Part shown: positions 1 to 10,120 of the stretch, piece after piece
Position numbering within the stretch: the stretch's first letter is position 1
How the letters are laid out: the number at the start of each line of letters is the position of its first letter
Origin: Alphaproteobacteria bacterium MarineAlpha5_Bin5
GTDB lineage: Bacteria; Pseudomonadota; Alphaproteobacteria; HIMB59; GCA-002718135
Length of the DNA stretch: 49,443 nucleotides
NCBI GenBank assembly: GCA_002938205.1
Contig: PTKZ01000012.1
Span: forward strand, 1 to 49,443
Direction: 5' to 3'
Notes under the pieces: generated by a model
Told to the model about the DNA's origin: nothing
Seen by the model: only the letters and a program-made list of their open reading frames with translations
Databases searched by the model: none
Translations under genes and position numbers: made by a program

Positions 1-480
1 AATGAATACTTAAATCTTAATTATTTTTTATATGATGTATCAAATTATTTTGCATATAATAATAAAAAAATAAAAATATTTATTGAGGAAAAAGATCAAA
101 ATATATCTGTGTTAGCAAATAAGAATAAGTTGCTTCAAGTTTTTATTAATATTATTGAAAACAGTATTTCAATTGCTGGTAATAATTCTCAAATTTTAAT
201 AGAAATAAGTATATATAATAAGAACAATGTTCAGGTAAAAATATATGATCAAGGGAAAGGTATTGTTTTGACTGATAAAGAAAAAATATTTGAAAGATTT
301 TATAGTGATAGAACAAATGATAAAGATCATCACACAGGACTAGGGTTATCAATTGCAAAAGAAATCATACTGTCTTTTAAAGGTCTAATCAAACTCACAG
401 TTTCAGACAAAAAAAATTATTCTGGAGCTTGTTTTGTAATTATTTTACCTATAAGAACAATTGGCAGAAATGAGCAATAA
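1..480 (+). CDS. chvG: Sensor histidine kinase, C-terminal part (ChvG-like), cut by window edge
   Basis: Open from base 1 in frame to the stop at 480; only the end of the dimerisation region and the ATP-binding HATPase_c domain are present (about 159 residues). Visible motifs are the N box (QVFINIIENS), G1 (DQGKGI), F box (IFERFYSDR) and G2 (HTGLGLSIAKEI). The phosphoacceptor histidine and the sensor domain lie off the left edge. IFERFYSDR and the position directly upstream of ahcY fit ChvG, the membrane sensor of the ChvG-ChvI acid/envelope system of alphaproteobacteria, where hprK and PTS genes often lie between; here they do not. Another envelope sensor kinase is possible. Ends 24 bp before ahcY. 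Confidence 0.7.
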   Translation, partial: NEYLNLNYFLYDVSNYFAYNNKKIKIFIEEKDQNISVLANKNKLLQVFINIIENSISIAGNNSQILIEISIYNKNNVQVKIYDQGKGIVLTDKEKIFERFYSDRTNDKDHHTGLGLSIAKEIILSFKGLIKLTVSDKKNYSGACFVIILPIRTIGRNEQ

Positions 481-504
481 TTTTATGTTAATTAAAGGTA
501 TGAT

Positions 505-1794
505 ATGAGTGAAGATTATAAAGTTAAAGATATTTCTCTTGCAGAGTGGGGGTTAAAAGAAATCGCAATTGCTGAAACTGAAATGCCTGGATTAATGGCA
601 ATTCGTGATGAGTATAAAGATAAAAAACCATTGAACGGAGCAAGAGTTGTTGGATGTTTACACATGACTATACAAACTGCTGTGCTGATTGAAACACTTG
701 TATACCTTGGAGCTTCAGTTAGATGGAGTTCTTGCAATATTTTTTCAACGCAAGATCAGGCTGCTGCTGCTATTGCTTCAAAGAACATTCCAGTTTTTGC
801 TTGGAAGGGAATGAGTGAGGAGGAATTTTGGTGGTGTATAGAGCAAACTCTTCAAGGACCTAATAACTGGAAACCAAATATGATTTTAGATGATGGTGGC
901 GATGTTACAAAAATTATTCATGAAAATTTTCCCGAATTATTAAAAGAAATTAAAGGCTTATCTGAAGAAACAACAACTGGTGTTCATCGTTTAAAAGATA
1001 TGGAAAAAAAAGGATTACTTAAAGTACCTGCAATTAATGTTAATGATTCTGTAACTAAATCTAAGTTTGACAATCTATATGGATGTAAAGAAAGTTTGGT
1101 TGACGGCATTAGAAGAGGTACCGACGTAATGATGGCTGGTAAAGTAGCTGTTGTTGCTGGCTATGGTGATGTTGGAAAAGGATCCGCTGCTAGTCTTAGA
1201 GGAGCAGGTGCTAGAGTTTGTGTAACTGAAATTGATCCAATCAATGCTCTTCAAGCAGCTATGGAGGGCTATGAAGTAGTTACGATGGATGATGCCTGTT
1301 CTTATGGAGATATATTTGTAACTGCTACTGGGAATTTAGATGTTATTACTTTAGACCATATGAGAAAAATGCGTGATAGAGCAATAGTTTGTAATATTGG
1401 TCATTTTGATAATGAAATTCAGACCGAGGCATTAAGAAATTTAAAATCTGATGAAATTAAACCTCAAGTAAGAGAAGTAGAGTTCCCAGATGGTAAAAAA
1501 ATTTTATTATTATCAGAAGGTCGCTTAGTTAACTTAGGAAATGCAACAGGACATCCTAGTTTTGTAATGAGTGCTTCTTTTTCAAATCAGGTACTAGCAC
1601 AAATTGAACTTTGGCATAATGCTTCTAATTATGAAAATAAAGTTTATGTATTACCAAAGCATCTTGATGAAAAAGTAGCTCATCTACATCTTAAAAAAGT
1701 TGGAGCTAAGCTGACTGAGCTAACAGATAAGCAAGCAGAATATATTGGCGTTGATAAGAAGGGTCCATTTAAAGATAAAACTTATAGATATTAG
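505..1794 (+). CDS. ahcY: Adenosylhomocysteinase
   Basis: Hydrolyses S-adenosylhomocysteine to adenosine and homocysteine, removing the by-product inhibitor of SAM-dependent methylation; cytosolic, NAD-dependent. 429 residues, slightly shorter than many bacterial homologues (about 430-470). The NAD-binding Rossmann motif [20 protein letters not shown] lies in the middle and the C-terminus ends in the family-typical PFKDKTYRY. The ATG at 505 follows a weak AAAGG. It forms a SAM-cycle pair with metK, which begins 8 bp downstream. I looked for a SAH or SAM riboswitch, but the 24-bp gap upstream leaves no room for one. Confidence 0.97.
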   Translation: MSEDYKVKDISLAEWGLKEIAIAETEMPGLMAIRDEYKDKKPLNGARVVGCLHMTIQTAVLIETLVYLGASVRWSSCNIFSTQDQAAAAIASKNIPVFAWKGMSEEEFWWCIEQTLQGPNNWKPNMILDDGGDVTKIIHENFPELLKEIKGLSEETTTGVHRLKDMEKKGLLKVPAINVNDSVTKSKFDNLYGCKESLVDGIRRGTDVMMAGKVAVVAGYGDVGKGSAASLRGAGARVCVTEIDPINALQAAMEGYEVVTMDDACSYGDIFVTATGNLDVITLDHMRKMRDRAIVCNIGHFDNEIQTEALRNLKSDEIKPQVREVEFPDGKKILLLSEGRLVNLGNATGHPSFVMSASFSNQVLAQIELWHNASNYENKVYVLPKHLDEKVAHLHLKKVGAKLTELTDKQAEYIGVDKKGPFKDKTYRY

Positions 1795-1802
1795 GGGGAA
1801 AA

Positions 1803-2969
1803 ATGAGTAGATCATATTTGTTTACAAGCGAATCTGTATCGGAAGGTCATCCAGATAAAGTATGTGATAGAATTTCAGATATGGTGGTAGATACATACTT
1901 ATCAAAAGATCCTAGTTCACGCGTAGCTTGTGAAACACTTACTACAACAAATAAAGTAGTTTTAGCCGGTGAAGTAAGGGGACCTTCAGTTTCAAAAGAT
2001 CAAATAATTTCTCAGGTAAGAGATTGTATTAAAGATATTGGATACGAACAAGATGGATTTCATTGGAAAAATTGTGAAGTTGATAGTTTTTTACATGAGC
2101 AATCAGCTGATATTGCTATGGGTGTAGATTCTGGAGATAACAAAGATGAAGGAGCAGGAGATCAAGGTATTATGTTTGGCTATGCTTGTATAGATACTGA
2201 AAGTTTAATGCCTGCACCTATTCATTATTCTCATCAAATTCTTTTAAAAATGGCTGATGCTAGAAAGAATAAAGGAATTTCAGAACTAGAACCAGATTCA
2301 AAAAGTCAGGTTACAATGCTTTATGAAAATGGAAAACCAAGTAAGGTTACTTCATTGGTAATATCTACTCAACATAAGCCAAATTTATCTCCAAGTGAGA
2401 TTAAAGAAATTGTTAAACCATATGTATATGAAAGTATTCCTAACAATCTATTAGAAGATTTAAAAGATGAGGAGTTTTATGTAAATCCAACTGGAAATTT
2501 TGTAATTGGAGGACCTGATGGTGATTCAGGCTTAACTGGAAGAAAAATAATAGTTGATACTTATGGCGGAGCAGCACCTCATGGTGGAGGAGCGTTTTCA
2601 GGTAAAGATCCTTCTAAAGTTGATAGATCTGCAGCTTATGCAGCTAGATATTTAGCAAAAAATATTGTTGCAGCAAAACTTGCTGATCAATGTGTTATTC
2701 AATTATCATATGCAATAGGAGTATCTAAACCTCTTTCAATTTATATAAATACAAATGGCACAAACAAGATTGATGAAGCTAAAATTGAAAAATTAATTCC
2801 AGATTTATTTGATCTTAGTCCACGAGGTATTAGAGAACATTTAAAATTGAGTAACCCAATATATGTTCCAACATCAGCTTACGGCCATTTTGGAAGGGAG
2901 CCTTTAACTACTGGACATTTTAGTTGGGAAAAAACTGATTTAGTAGATAAGCTTAAAAGTGCTATTTAA
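1803..2969 (+). CDS. metK: S-adenosylmethionine synthetase
   Basis: Makes SAM from methionine and ATP in the cytosol. 388 residues, the usual length. Visible motifs: the N-terminal [20 protein letters not shown], the ATP-binding [12 protein letters not shown], and the phosphate-binding loop [20 protein letters not shown]. The ATG at 1803 is preceded by a strong Shine-Dalgarno (AGGGGG, 1793-1798) that overlaps the ahcY stop codon, so the two genes are probably translationally coupled. Supplies the substrate whose spent product AhcY recycles. Confidence 0.98.
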   Translation: MSRSYLFTSESVSEGHPDKVCDRISDMVVDTYLSKDPSSRVACETLTTTNKVVLAGEVRGPSVSKDQIISQVRDCIKDIGYEQDGFHWKNCEVDSFLHEQSADIAMGVDSGDNKDEGAGDQGIMFGYACIDTESLMPAPIHYSHQILLKMADARKNKGISELEPDSKSQVTMLYENGKPSKVTSLVISTQHKPNLSPSEIKEIVKPYVYESIPNNLLEDLKDEEFYVNPTGNFVIGGPDGDSGLTGRKIIVDTYGGAAPHGGGAFSGKDPSKVDRSAAYAARYLAKNIVAAKLADQCVIQLSYAIGVSKPLSIYINTNGTNKIDEAKIEKLIPDLFDLSPRGIREHLKLSNPIYVPTSAYGHFGREPLTTGHFSWEKTDLVDKLKSAI

Positions 2970-2974
2970 TTAAT

Positions 2975-3412
2975 TTGATTGATCAAAAAAATAATTTTTA
3001 CAATTTAGAAGATTTAGAAATTTTTGCAAAAAATTTTATAAAAAAGCTCTCACGAGGCAGTATAGTTTGTTTAAAAGGAGAACTAGGATCTGGAAAAACA
3101 ACTTTTGCTAGATTTATAATAAATAGCATTTATGATTCTAAAAAAATATCAAGACCAATTTCAATTAAAAGTCCTTCTTTTCCAATCTTATTAACTTATG
3201 ATTTGCATGGTTTAGAAATATTTCATTATGATTTATATCGTATAAAAAATATTTCTGAATTGGATCAATTAGATATTTTAGAAAATATTAAAAATTCCAT
3301 AACCTTAATAGAATGGCCAGACCTATTAATTAAAAAAAATTTCAATCATGATTTTTACTTAATTGAGTTAATTATTCACAATGAAAATCAAAGAAAAATT
3401 AATATAAAATGA
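2975..3412 (+). CDS. tsaE: tRNA threonylcarbamoyladenosine biosynthesis ATPase TsaE
   Basis: TsaE is the ATPase partner of TsaB-TsaD in making t6A37 on ANN-decoding tRNAs. 145 residues, normal for the family. The Walker A motif GELGSGKTT sits at about residues 35-43, followed by the family-type SPSF segment and a HYDLYR motif. The start is a TTG at 2975, 5 bp after the metK stop; no in-frame ATG lies before the Walker A region, so a non-ATG start is required. Followed 10 bp later by amgK, the usual alphaproteobacterial order. Confidence 0.93.
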   Translation: MIDQKNNFYNLEDLEIFAKNFIKKLSRGSIVCLKGELGSGKTTFARFIINSIYDSKKISRPISIKSPSFPILLTYDLHGLEIFHYDLYRIKNISELDQLDILENIKNSITLIEWPDLLIKKNFNHDFYLIELIIHNENQRKINIK

Positions 3413-3422
3413 AAAATAATTA

Positions 3423-4346
3423 ATGTTTCAAAATTATATAAATCTAACTTTACTTGAAGGTGGTGCATCAAAGAAAAAAATTTATCGATTTAGTAAAAAA
3501 AATAAAAAATTTATTATTTTAGATTTTTCAAATGATGAAAGTGAATTTAATAACCATTTAAATATTTATAATATTCTCAAAAATATAGAAATTTCAATTC
3601 CAAAAATATTTGAAGTTAATTATAAAGATAAAATTTTAGTTACTGAAGACTTTGGAGATCAAAGATATGATAAAGTTTATAATTCTAGTAACATTAATAC
3701 TCTTATTAAATATGCAGTAGAATCACTAATTATTTTTAATAATTATACTATAAGCAGTGAAAATACTGATCAGTTATCGATTTATAATTATGATATTTTT
3801 AATAAAGAAATAAGTGAATTTGTTGAATTTTTTATGCCTTTTAGAAAAATTAATAGTTCTTTAAATGAGATCTTTTTGGAAACTTGGAGAGAATATTATA
3901 ATAACTTTAATTTTCAATATGATACTTTAGTTCATAAAGATTTTGAATTAACAAACTTAATGTATCTTCCTGAAAAAAAGAATCACTTGAAATGTGGTAT
4001 TCTTGATTTTCAAAACGCTTTTAAAGGTTTTAAAGGTTGGGATCTCTTTTCACTTCTTGAAAATTCTAGAGTATATTTTTCAAGAGAAGAAAATGAAAAA
4101 TTAATTAAATATTATTATGATAATACATATCCAAATATAGAATTTGATCTTTTTAGAAATCAATATTATTTTTTAAATACATCTCGCCAAACACGCCTTC
4201 TTGGTAGATGGGTTAAATTTTCAATAGTTAATAAAAACAATTCATATTTAAAGTATATTGATATTACCATTAAAAGACTTAAGGAAAGTTTAATAAATTT
4301 AAAATTAAAAAAATTAAATGAAATTTATGATAAAATTTTAAATTAA
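3423..4346 (+). CDS. amgK: Anomeric MurNAc/GlcNAc kinase AmgK (APH-type phosphotransferase)
   Basis: Aminoglycoside-phosphotransferase fold. The catalytic loop VHKDFELTN (about residue 170) and the metal-binding segment GILDFQNAFKGFKGWDL are the signatures of the AmgK branch rather than of true antibiotic kinases. In this family the enzyme phosphorylates the anomeric hydroxyl of N-acetylmuramate in peptidoglycan recycling, and the next gene, murU, converts the product to UDP-MurNAc. 307 residues, slightly short. The start ATG at 3423 has no clear ribosome-binding site. Antibiotic resistance is not a sensible reading, given the tsaE-amgK-murU order known in alphaproteobacteria. Confidence 0.8.
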   Translation: MFQNYINLTLLEGGASKKKIYRFSKKNKKFIILDFSNDESEFNNHLNIYNILKNIEISIPKIFEVNYKDKILVTEDFGDQRYDKVYNSSNINTLIKYAVESLIIFNNYTISSENTDQLSIYNYDIFNKEISEFVEFFMPFRKINSSLNEIFLETWREYYNNFNFQYDTLVHKDFELTNLMYLPEKKNHLKCGILDFQNAFKGFKGWDLFSLLENSRVYFSREENEKLIKYYYDNTYPNIEFDLFRNQYYFLNTSRQTRLLGRWVKFSIVNKNNSYLKYIDITIKRLKESLINLKLKKLNEIYDKILN

Positions 4347-4350
4347 AAAA

Positions 4351-5040
4351 ATGCGTAATTTTAAACTTATGATTCTTGCTGCTGGTTATGGAAAACGAAT
4401 GAAAAATTTAACAAAACATGTTCCAAAACCTCTTTTAAGAATTCAAAATACTACCTTATTAACAAATGCTATTTATTTTTTTAAAAACCTCGGATGTGAT
4501 AAATTTATAATAAATTCTCATTACATGCATGACATGATAGAAAATTACATAAATTTAAATCATTCTAAAGAAAATATAAATTTATTATATGAACCTGAAA
4601 TTCTTGATACTGGTGGAGCTATAAAAAATGCAAAAGAGTATTTCGAATCTGAAAATATTTTAATTACTAATTCTGATATTTATTGGACTAAAAACAATAT
4701 ACAAGATGTAAAAAATTTTATTGATAAAATTCATCAGTGTGAAAGTTATTATCTATTATTATCAAGTAAAAAAAATACTATAGGGATAGATAGGTTAAAT
4801 GGTGATTTTGTTATAGAAAATAATTATGTAAAAAGATGGGAAGAAGGTAAACCAACGTTTTTTTATTCTGGATTACAAATTTTAAATCCAAAAATATTCT
4901 ATAATATTGAAGATATTAAATTTTCTGTGAATATGATCTGGGATGAGCTAATATTACAAAAAAAATTAAAAGCAAAAGTATTAAAAACTAAACTTATTCA
5001 TGTTGGAGATATAAAAACCTTTAATAATATAATATCTTGA
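4351..5040 (+). CDS. murU: N-acetylmuramate-1-phosphate uridylyltransferase MurU
   Basis: Sugar-nucleotidyltransferase fold. The N-terminal nucleotide-binding motif LAAGYGKRM is followed by a lysine-containing KHVPKPLL, and the metal-binding aspartate is in TNSDIYW (about residue 111). 229 residues, matching MurU (about 220-240). Together with amgK it gives UDP-MurNAc from recycled MurNAc, bypassing MurA-MurB. Starts 4 bp after amgK. In many alphaproteobacteria addB-addA follow at this point; here they are absent and trxA follows after 32 bp. Confidence 0.82.
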   Translation: MRNFKLMILAAGYGKRMKNLTKHVPKPLLRIQNTTLLTNAIYFFKNLGCDKFIINSHYMHDMIENYINLNHSKENINLLYEPEILDTGGAIKNAKEYFESENILITNSDIYWTKNNIQDVKNFIDKIHQCESYYLLLSSKKNTIGIDRLNGDFVIENNYVKRWEEGKPTFFYSGLQILNPKIFYNIEDIKFSVNMIWDELILQKKLKAKVLKTKLIHVGDIKTFNNIIS

Positions 5041-5046
5041 TTAATA

Positions 5047-5052
5047 TATAAT
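5047..5052 (+). promoter_or_regulatory. Candidate -10 element for trxA
   Basis: A perfect TATAAT lies 20 bases before the trxA start codon in the 32-bp gap after murU. No convincing -35 box is placed at 16-18 bp, and in this AT-rich genome chance matches are common. If real, the 5' leader would be only about 15 nt and without a Shine-Dalgarno. Confidence 0.3.
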
Positions 5053-5072
5053 AATACCTACCTAATACTTAT

Positions 5073-5393
5073 ATGGCTACCTTTCCAATAAATGATGATA
5101 ATTTTGATAGTGAAATAAAAAATTCAAAAATTCCAATTTTGGTTGATTTTTGGGCAGAATGGTGTGGCCCATGCAAGCAAATCGGACCAATTTTAGAAGA
5201 AATTGCAGTAGCTTACGAAAAAAAAATAAAAATCCTTAAAATTAATATTGATGAAAATCCTAAAATTCCACAAAAATATGGTGTTAGAGGTATTCCAACA
5301 TTAATGCTTTTTAATCAAGGCAATATAGTTGATACTAAAATAGGAAGTTTACCTAAAACCGTTCTCGAGATATGGTTAAAGGAAAATTTATAA
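5073..5393 (+). CDS. trxA: Thioredoxin 1
   Basis: Small cytosolic dithiol-disulfide oxidoreductase that reduces ribonucleotide reductase and other proteins. 106 residues, standard length. The WCGPC active site is at residues 30-34, and the cis-proline is in RGIPTLMLF. No signal peptide, so not a periplasmic Dsb-type protein. The ATG at 5073 has no Shine-Dalgarno. The stop overlaps the end of the convergent folC by 6 bp. Confidence 0.97.
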   Translation: MATFPINDDNFDSEIKNSKIPILVDFWAEWCGPCKQIGPILEEIAVAYEKKIKILKINIDENPKIPQKYGVRGIPTLMLFNQGNIVDTKIGSLPKTVLEIWLKENL

Positions 5394-6647
5394 ATATTTT
5401 TTTCGTAATTTACCAACCAAATATAAAGAACCAGTTATAAGAATATATTTATCTGAAAGACGAATAAGATCTTTATTTATTGAATACAAATTGTTCTTTG
5501 TAATATATTTAATATTTAATTTTTTAGTATATTTTTCGATTTCTTTTTGACTGAATGCATTTTTTTCTTCAGGTATTTTAATTGGGAATAAAACATTAAT
5601 GTTGTTTTTAATAGTTTTTAAAAAATGATAAATATTTTTATTTTTCAACATACCAAAAATCACATTAGGCTTTAGTTTTTTATTTTTTAAAAAAGAGTTA
5701 AGTTGCTCAGCACCACTTATATTATGAGAACCATCTAGTATAATAATTTTGTTTTTATATTTTATTAACTCTAGCCTTCCTGGCCATTTTGTAGAATATA
5801 TACATTTCCCTAGTGTATTAATGTGAATATTAAATCCATAATTTTTTAAAATTATCGCACTAGCTATTGCTGTACTTGCATTATCTAATTGATGAATTCC
5901 TTGCAATTGTGGTTTGGTAATCCATTTTTGAAAATTTCCAAATTTAAATAAAAAGTTATTATTTCCTATTTTGGAAATATTAAAATTTTTAAAATGAAAA
6001 TATATATTTTTTTCATTTTTTAGTTTTTTATAAATAAATTCCTGAACTTTTTTTTGTTGTTTGGCGATTACAATATTATTACTGTTTCTAATAATACCTA
6101 TTTTTTCATTAGCAATTTTTGTGATTGATTTGCCGAGAAACTCTTCGTGATCAAAACTAATTGGTGTTATTATGCTTAATAACTTTTTTGGTATAATATT
6201 GGTTGCATCTAGACGTCCTCCTAAACCAGTTTCAAGAAGAAGAATATCACCCTTATTTTTTGCAAATAATAAAAATGCTGCAGCAGTTGTGATTTCAAAA
6301 AAAGTAATTGGTTTATTTTCATTAATTTTTTTAATGTATTTAAGGCAATTATATAACTTAATGGTACTTATTTGTTTATTATTAATGCATATTCTTTCAG
6401 TAAAATTTACTAAATGTGGAGATGTGTATGAATGGACAGAATAATTATTATGTAATAAAATTTTTTTTAAAAAACTTAGTGTTGAACCTTTGCCATTTGT
6501 CCCTGCTATATGAATCGTAGGTGGTAAATATTTATGAGGATTACCTAATTTATCTAGTAGTTTTTTTAATCTATCAAGAGATAAATCAATGTATTTGGGG
6601 TGTAACCTCATTAGCTGATCTAACAACTTTGATGTTTTAGATTTCAC
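5388..6647 (-). CDS. folC: Bifunctional folylpolyglutamate synthase / dihydrofolate synthase
   Basis: Mur-ligase-family enzyme that joins glutamate to dihydropteroate and adds further glutamates to folates. 419 residues. The ATP loop AGTNGKGSTLSFL is at about residues 48-60, with LETGLGGRLDATN and DGSHNISGA further on, all family-typical. Last gene of the long minus-strand run, 5 bp after accD. Its 3' end overlaps trxA, with no terminator visible between them. Confidence 0.94.
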   Translation of the reverse strand: MKSKTSKLLDQLMRLHPKYIDLSLDRLKKLLDKLGNPHKYLPPTIHIAGTNGKGSTLSFLKKILLHNNYSVHSYTSPHLVNFTERICINNKQISTIKLYNCLKYIKKINENKPITFFEITTAAAFLLFAKNKGDILLLETGLGGRLDATNIIPKKLLSIITPISFDHEEFLGKSITKIANEKIGIIRNSNNIVIAKQQKKVQEFIYKKLKNEKNIYFHFKNFNISKIGNNNFLFKFGNFQKWITKPQLQGIHQLDNASTAIASAIILKNYGFNIHINTLGKCIYSTKWPGRLELIKYKNKIIILDGSHNISGAEQLNSFLKNKKLKPNVIFGMLKNKNIYHFLKTIKNNINVLFPIKIPEEKNAFSQKEIEKYTKKLNIKYITKNNLYSINKDLIRLSDKYILITGSLYLVGKLRKKYL

Positions 6648-6652
6648 TATTA

Positions 6653-7495
6653 TTAATTAATGTGATTTAAAATACTGACAAGATTCTTTTTTAGATCTTT
6701 GCGATGACAAACTATATCAACCATACCATGATCTTTTAGATACTCAGCTTTTTGAAAGTTAATTGGTAGTTCTTCTCTAATTGTGTCTTGTATAACTCTT
6801 TTTCCAGCAAATCCAATTGTTGAACCCTGTTCAGCTATTGTGATATCACCTAACATTGCAAATGATGCAGTTACGCCTCCTGTTGTAGGTTCAGTTAATA
6901 CTACAATATAAGGTATCTTATTTTGATTTAGGAGCTCAACAGCTGCAACAGTTCTTGGCATTTGCATTAAACTTATTACCCCTTCTTGCATTCTTGCTCC
7001 GCCTGAAGAAGTAAAAATAATATACGGCAGTCTTTTTTCAACAGCAATTTTAGCACCTTTAACTATGCCACTTCCAACAGCGCGACCCATTGATCCTCCC
7101 ATAAATTCAAAATTCATTAATCCGCAAATTAATTTATTATCTGCAAGTTCAGATTCAATTAAAATGAAAGCATCAGTTCTTTTAGTTTTTTTTCTATACT
7201 CACTAAGTCTATCTTTGTATTTTTTTTTATCAACGAATTTTAAAGGATCATCATTAATAATATCCAGCTCAATGTCTTTAATATTTCCTCTCTCAAATAA
7301 TAATTTTATTCTATCTTCCGCACTCATTCTAAAATGATAATTACAAGAGTTACAAACGCCTAGATTTTCTTTTAAGTCCTTATGATGAATCATATTTCCG
7401 CAAGAAGGACAATTTTGCCATAAATTTTCAGGTACTTCTTTGCGTTTTACTAAAGCAGATAATTTTGGTTTTACAAAATTTGTTAACCAATTCAT
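6653..7495 (-). CDS. accD: Acetyl-CoA carboxylase carboxyltransferase subunit beta
   Basis: Beta half of the carboxyltransferase that makes malonyl-CoA, the first step of fatty acid synthesis. 280 residues. The N-terminal zinc ribbon has four cysteines at residues 29, 32, 48 and 51. The crotonase-like core contains SSGGARMQEG and EPTTGGVTASFAMLGD. The partner accA is not in the window. The start codon overlaps the end of trpA by 4 bp. The accD-folC pair after trpFBA is the standard proteobacterial order. Confidence 0.97.
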   Translation of the reverse strand: MNWLTNFVKPKLSALVKRKEVPENLWQNCPSCGNMIHHKDLKENLGVCNSCNYHFRMSAEDRIKLLFERGNIKDIELDIINDDPLKFVDKKKYKDRLSEYRKKTKRTDAFILIESELADNKLICGLMNFEFMGGSMGRAVGSGIVKGAKIAVEKRLPYIIFTSSGGARMQEGVISLMQMPRTVAAVELLNQNKIPYIVVLTEPTTGGVTASFAMLGDITIAEQGSTIGFAGKRVIQDTIREELPINFQKAEYLKDHGMVDIVCHRKDLKKNLVSILNHIN

Positions 7496-8286
7496 AATTT
7501 TGTTCCACTTATTAAATTTTTAGTAAATTTATCCACTAATTCTAATATTTTATTTTTATTACTTAAATTTTGTTCTATTATTTTTACTATACTTGATCCA
7601 ACTACAGCTCCATCAGCAATTTGGCAGATTTTTTTTACATCATTAGCATCTTTAATCCCAAAACCAGCCATTATAGGTAAATTTGAAAAGGATTTAATTA
7701 AATTAATGGATTTCTTTAATTCTTCCATGTTTGCAGAATGTTGTCCTGTAATACCTGTGATAGTAACGTAATATAAAAAACCACTTGCATTATTTAATAT
7801 TAATTTTAATCTTTCTTTATCAGTAGTTGGAGTAATTAATCTAATTAAATTGATATTTTGTAATTTCAATTTATCATAAAGATCTGAATCTTCTTCTGGC
7901 TGAAGATCAACTATGATTAATCCATCTATCCCACTTTCAACGCATTTATTAACAAAATTTTTAATTCCAAAATGAAAAATAACATTATAATAACCCATTA
8001 AAATAATTGGTATATCTTCTTTATATTTTCTTATATGGCTAGATATTTTAAAAATATCATTCAAGCTAGTTCCTTTCATAATTGATCTATTACTTGATAA
8101 TTGTATAGTTGGTCCATCTGCCATAGGATCTGAAAATGGCATGCCTATTTCGACTATATCAACTTTATTATTAATTATAGTCTCTATGATCTTTATGCTA
8201 GTTTCCAAATCTGGATCACCACCAGTTGTAAAAGTAGCTAGTTTTTTACTTTTATTGTTAAAAATATTTTTAATACGTAGCGACAT
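7492..8286 (-). CDS. trpA: Tryptophan synthase alpha subunit
   Basis: Cleaves indole-3-glycerol phosphate and passes indole to TrpB. 264 residues, TIM barrel. The catalytic acids align with Salmonella Glu49 and Asp60: Glu46 in VEIGMPFSDP and Asp57 in MADGPT. The phosphate-binding GFGI follows near residue 210. Overlaps trpB by 1 bp and accD by 4 bp, so it is tightly coupled. Confidence 0.97.
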   Translation of the reverse strand: MSLRIKNIFNNKSKKLATFTTGGDPDLETSIKIIETIINNKVDIVEIGMPFSDPMADGPTIQLSSNRSIMKGTSLNDIFKISSHIRKYKEDIPIILMGYYNVIFHFGIKNFVNKCVESGIDGLIIVDLQPEEDSDLYDKLKLQNINLIRLITPTTDKERLKLILNNASGFLYYVTITGITGQHSANMEELKKSINLIKSFSNLPIMAGFGIKDANDVKKICQIADGAVVGSSIVKIIEQNLSNKNKILELVDKFTKNLISGTKL

Positions 8287-9497
8287 TATAGCTTTATTTT
8301 TAATTCTTCAGCTACAGTAAAAATATCTTTATCACCTCGACCACACATATTCATAATAATAATATTATCTTTTGAATAATTTTTTGCAATTTTTATTAAT
8401 ACAGCTAAAGCATGAGCTGGTTCTAATGCAGGAATAATACCTTCAAGCTTACAGCAATATTGAAAAGCTTCAATTGCTTCAGCATCAGTAGCGGACATAT
8501 AAGCAATTCTTTTTTCTTCAAAAAGATAAGAATGTTCTGGGCCTATACCTGGATAATCCAATCCTGCTGAAATTGAATGAGCTTCTTCAATTTGACCTTC
8601 ATTAGATTGTAATAAATATGTTTTATTTCCATGTAAAACACCAGGTTCTCCACCGGTTAAACTTGCTGCATGTTTACTTGAATTAAGACCATGTCCAGCT
8701 GCTTCAATTCCTATCATTTCAACATCTTTGTCATCAAGAAATTCATGGAATAACCCAATAGCATTTGAACCTCCCCCAATACAAGCCATCAGCAGATTAG
8801 GTAGTTTATTTTCTGCCTTAATAATTTGTTCTCTAACCTCTTTTCCAATTATAGATTGAAAATCTCTTACCATAGCAGGGTAAGGGTGTGGGCCAGCTGC
8901 AGTTCCTATAATATAAAAGGTGTTTCTAACATTTGTAACCCAGTCTCTTAAAGCTTCATTCATAGCGTCTTTAAGCGATTTTGATCCAGTTGATACGCTT
9001 CTAATTTCTGCACCAAGTAGTTTCATTCTAAAAACATTAGGTGATTGTCTTTTAATATCTTTTTCTCCCATATAAATTATACATGGTAAACCAAATAAAG
9101 CACAAACTGTTGCTGTAGCAACTCCATGTTGACCTGCTCCAGTTTCAGCAATGATTCTTTTTTTACCCATTCTTTTTGCTAATAAAATTTGACCCATACA
9201 ATTATTTATTTTGTGAGCGCCAGTATGATTTAATTCATCTCTTTTAAAATATATTTTTGGACCTCCTAAATTTTCCGTTATTCTTTCAGCAAAAAGTAAT
9301 GGACTAGGTCTTCCAATATAATTTTTTAAATAATATTTTAATTCATTTTGAAATTGATTGTCATTTTTAATTTTATTATACTCTTTTTCAACTTCTAAAA
9401 TTAAAGGCATTAAAGTTTCAGATACATATCTGCCGCCAAATTTACCAAAATAACCCTTTTCATCTGGTAATTGCTTATAAGAATTTTTAGTTTTCAT
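8286..9497 (-). CDS. trpB: Tryptophan synthase beta subunit
   Basis: PLP enzyme that condenses indole with serine to give tryptophan. 403 residues, normal. The PLP lysine is Lys96 in [10 protein letters not shown], and the phosphate-binding GGGSNAIG lies near residue 235. TrpB1-type, as expected when next to trpA. Overlaps trpF by 11 bp. Confidence 0.98.
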   Translation of the reverse strand: MKTKNSYKQLPDEKGYFGKFGGRYVSETLMPLILEVEKEYNKIKNDNQFQNELKYYLKNYIGRPSPLLFAERITENLGGPKIYFKRDELNHTGAHKINNCMGQILLAKRMGKKRIIAETGAGQHGVATATVCALFGLPCIIYMGEKDIKRQSPNVFRMKLLGAEIRSVSTGSKSLKDAMNEALRDWVTNVRNTFYIIGTAAGPHPYPAMVRDFQSIIGKEVREQIIKAENKLPNLLMACIGGGSNAIGLFHEFLDDKDVEMIGIEAAGHGLNSSKHAASLTGGEPGVLHGNKTYLLQSNEGQIEEAHSISAGLDYPGIGPEHSYLFEEKRIAYMSATDAEAIEAFQYCCKLEGIIPALEPAHALAVLIKIAKNYSKDNIIIMNMCGRGDKDIFTVAEELKIKL

Positions 9498-10119
9498 AGT
9501 ATTTTTTAATAAAATTATTTATTTTTAATTCACTTTTTATACCTGGTCTCTCTTCTACACCTGAAGACAAATCAATTCCATCAGGATTTGTTGAATTTTT
9601 TAATATATTTATATTTTTTTCATCTATGCCTCCAGATAAAAACCAAGGTTTGTTTAATTTTATTTCTTTAAGCAATGTCCAATCAAATGATTTAGCATTT
9701 CCTCCTGGAAGTTCTTTTTTTAAAGGTTTGTAATCAAAAAGATAATAATCAATTTCATCATATTTATGTATTTGATTTAAATCTTTTATTGTTGCAACTG
9801 ATATTTTTTTTATAATTTTAATGTTAAATTTTTTTTTAATAATATTGATATATTTTTGATCTTCATCCCCATGTAACTGAATATAATTTAGTTTTAAATT
9901 TGAAATGATTTTTATTAAATCTTCTATATCTTTATTTACAAAGACTCCCACTGAATTAATTTTTAAATTATTTGCATAATCAATAAGTTTTTTTGCTATA
10001 TCGAAAGTAACATTTCTTGGGCTATTTTCATAAAATATTAAACCAAATAAATTGATACCATTTTTTTCACAACAATTTATTGTTTCGATATTTTTTACTC
10101 CACAAATCTTAATAATCAC
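9487..10119 (-). CDS. trpF: Phosphoribosylanthranilate isomerase
   Basis: Amadori rearrangement step of tryptophan synthesis. 210 residues, a beta/alpha barrel. N-terminal KICGVK carries the catalytic Cys6; the central IQLHGDED and the C-terminal SGGIDEKNI and [14 protein letters not shown] motifs are family-specific. Sits 1 bp after pyrF and overlaps trpB. The other trp genes (trpE, G, D, C) must lie elsewhere. Confidence 0.95.
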   Translation of the reverse strand: MIIKICGVKNIETINCCEKNGINLFGLIFYENSPRNVTFDIAKKLIDYANNLKINSVGVFVNKDIEDLIKIISNLKLNYIQLHGDEDQKYINIIKKKFNIKIIKKISVATIKDLNQIHKYDEIDYYLFDYKPLKKELPGGNAKSFDWTLLKEIKLNKPWFLSGGIDEKNINILKNSTNPDGIDLSSGVEERPGIKSELKINNFIKKYYEN

Positions 10120-10120
10120 T

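Noticed and set aside
481..504. SAM/SAH riboswitch before ahcY-metK
   Set aside because: Only 24 bp separate the kinase and ahcY and 8 bp separate ahcY and metK, too short for any known class.
3423..4346. Aminoglycoside resistance gene
   Set aside because: The fold is shared, but the DFQNA motif and tsaE-amgK-murU context point to peptidoglycan recycling.
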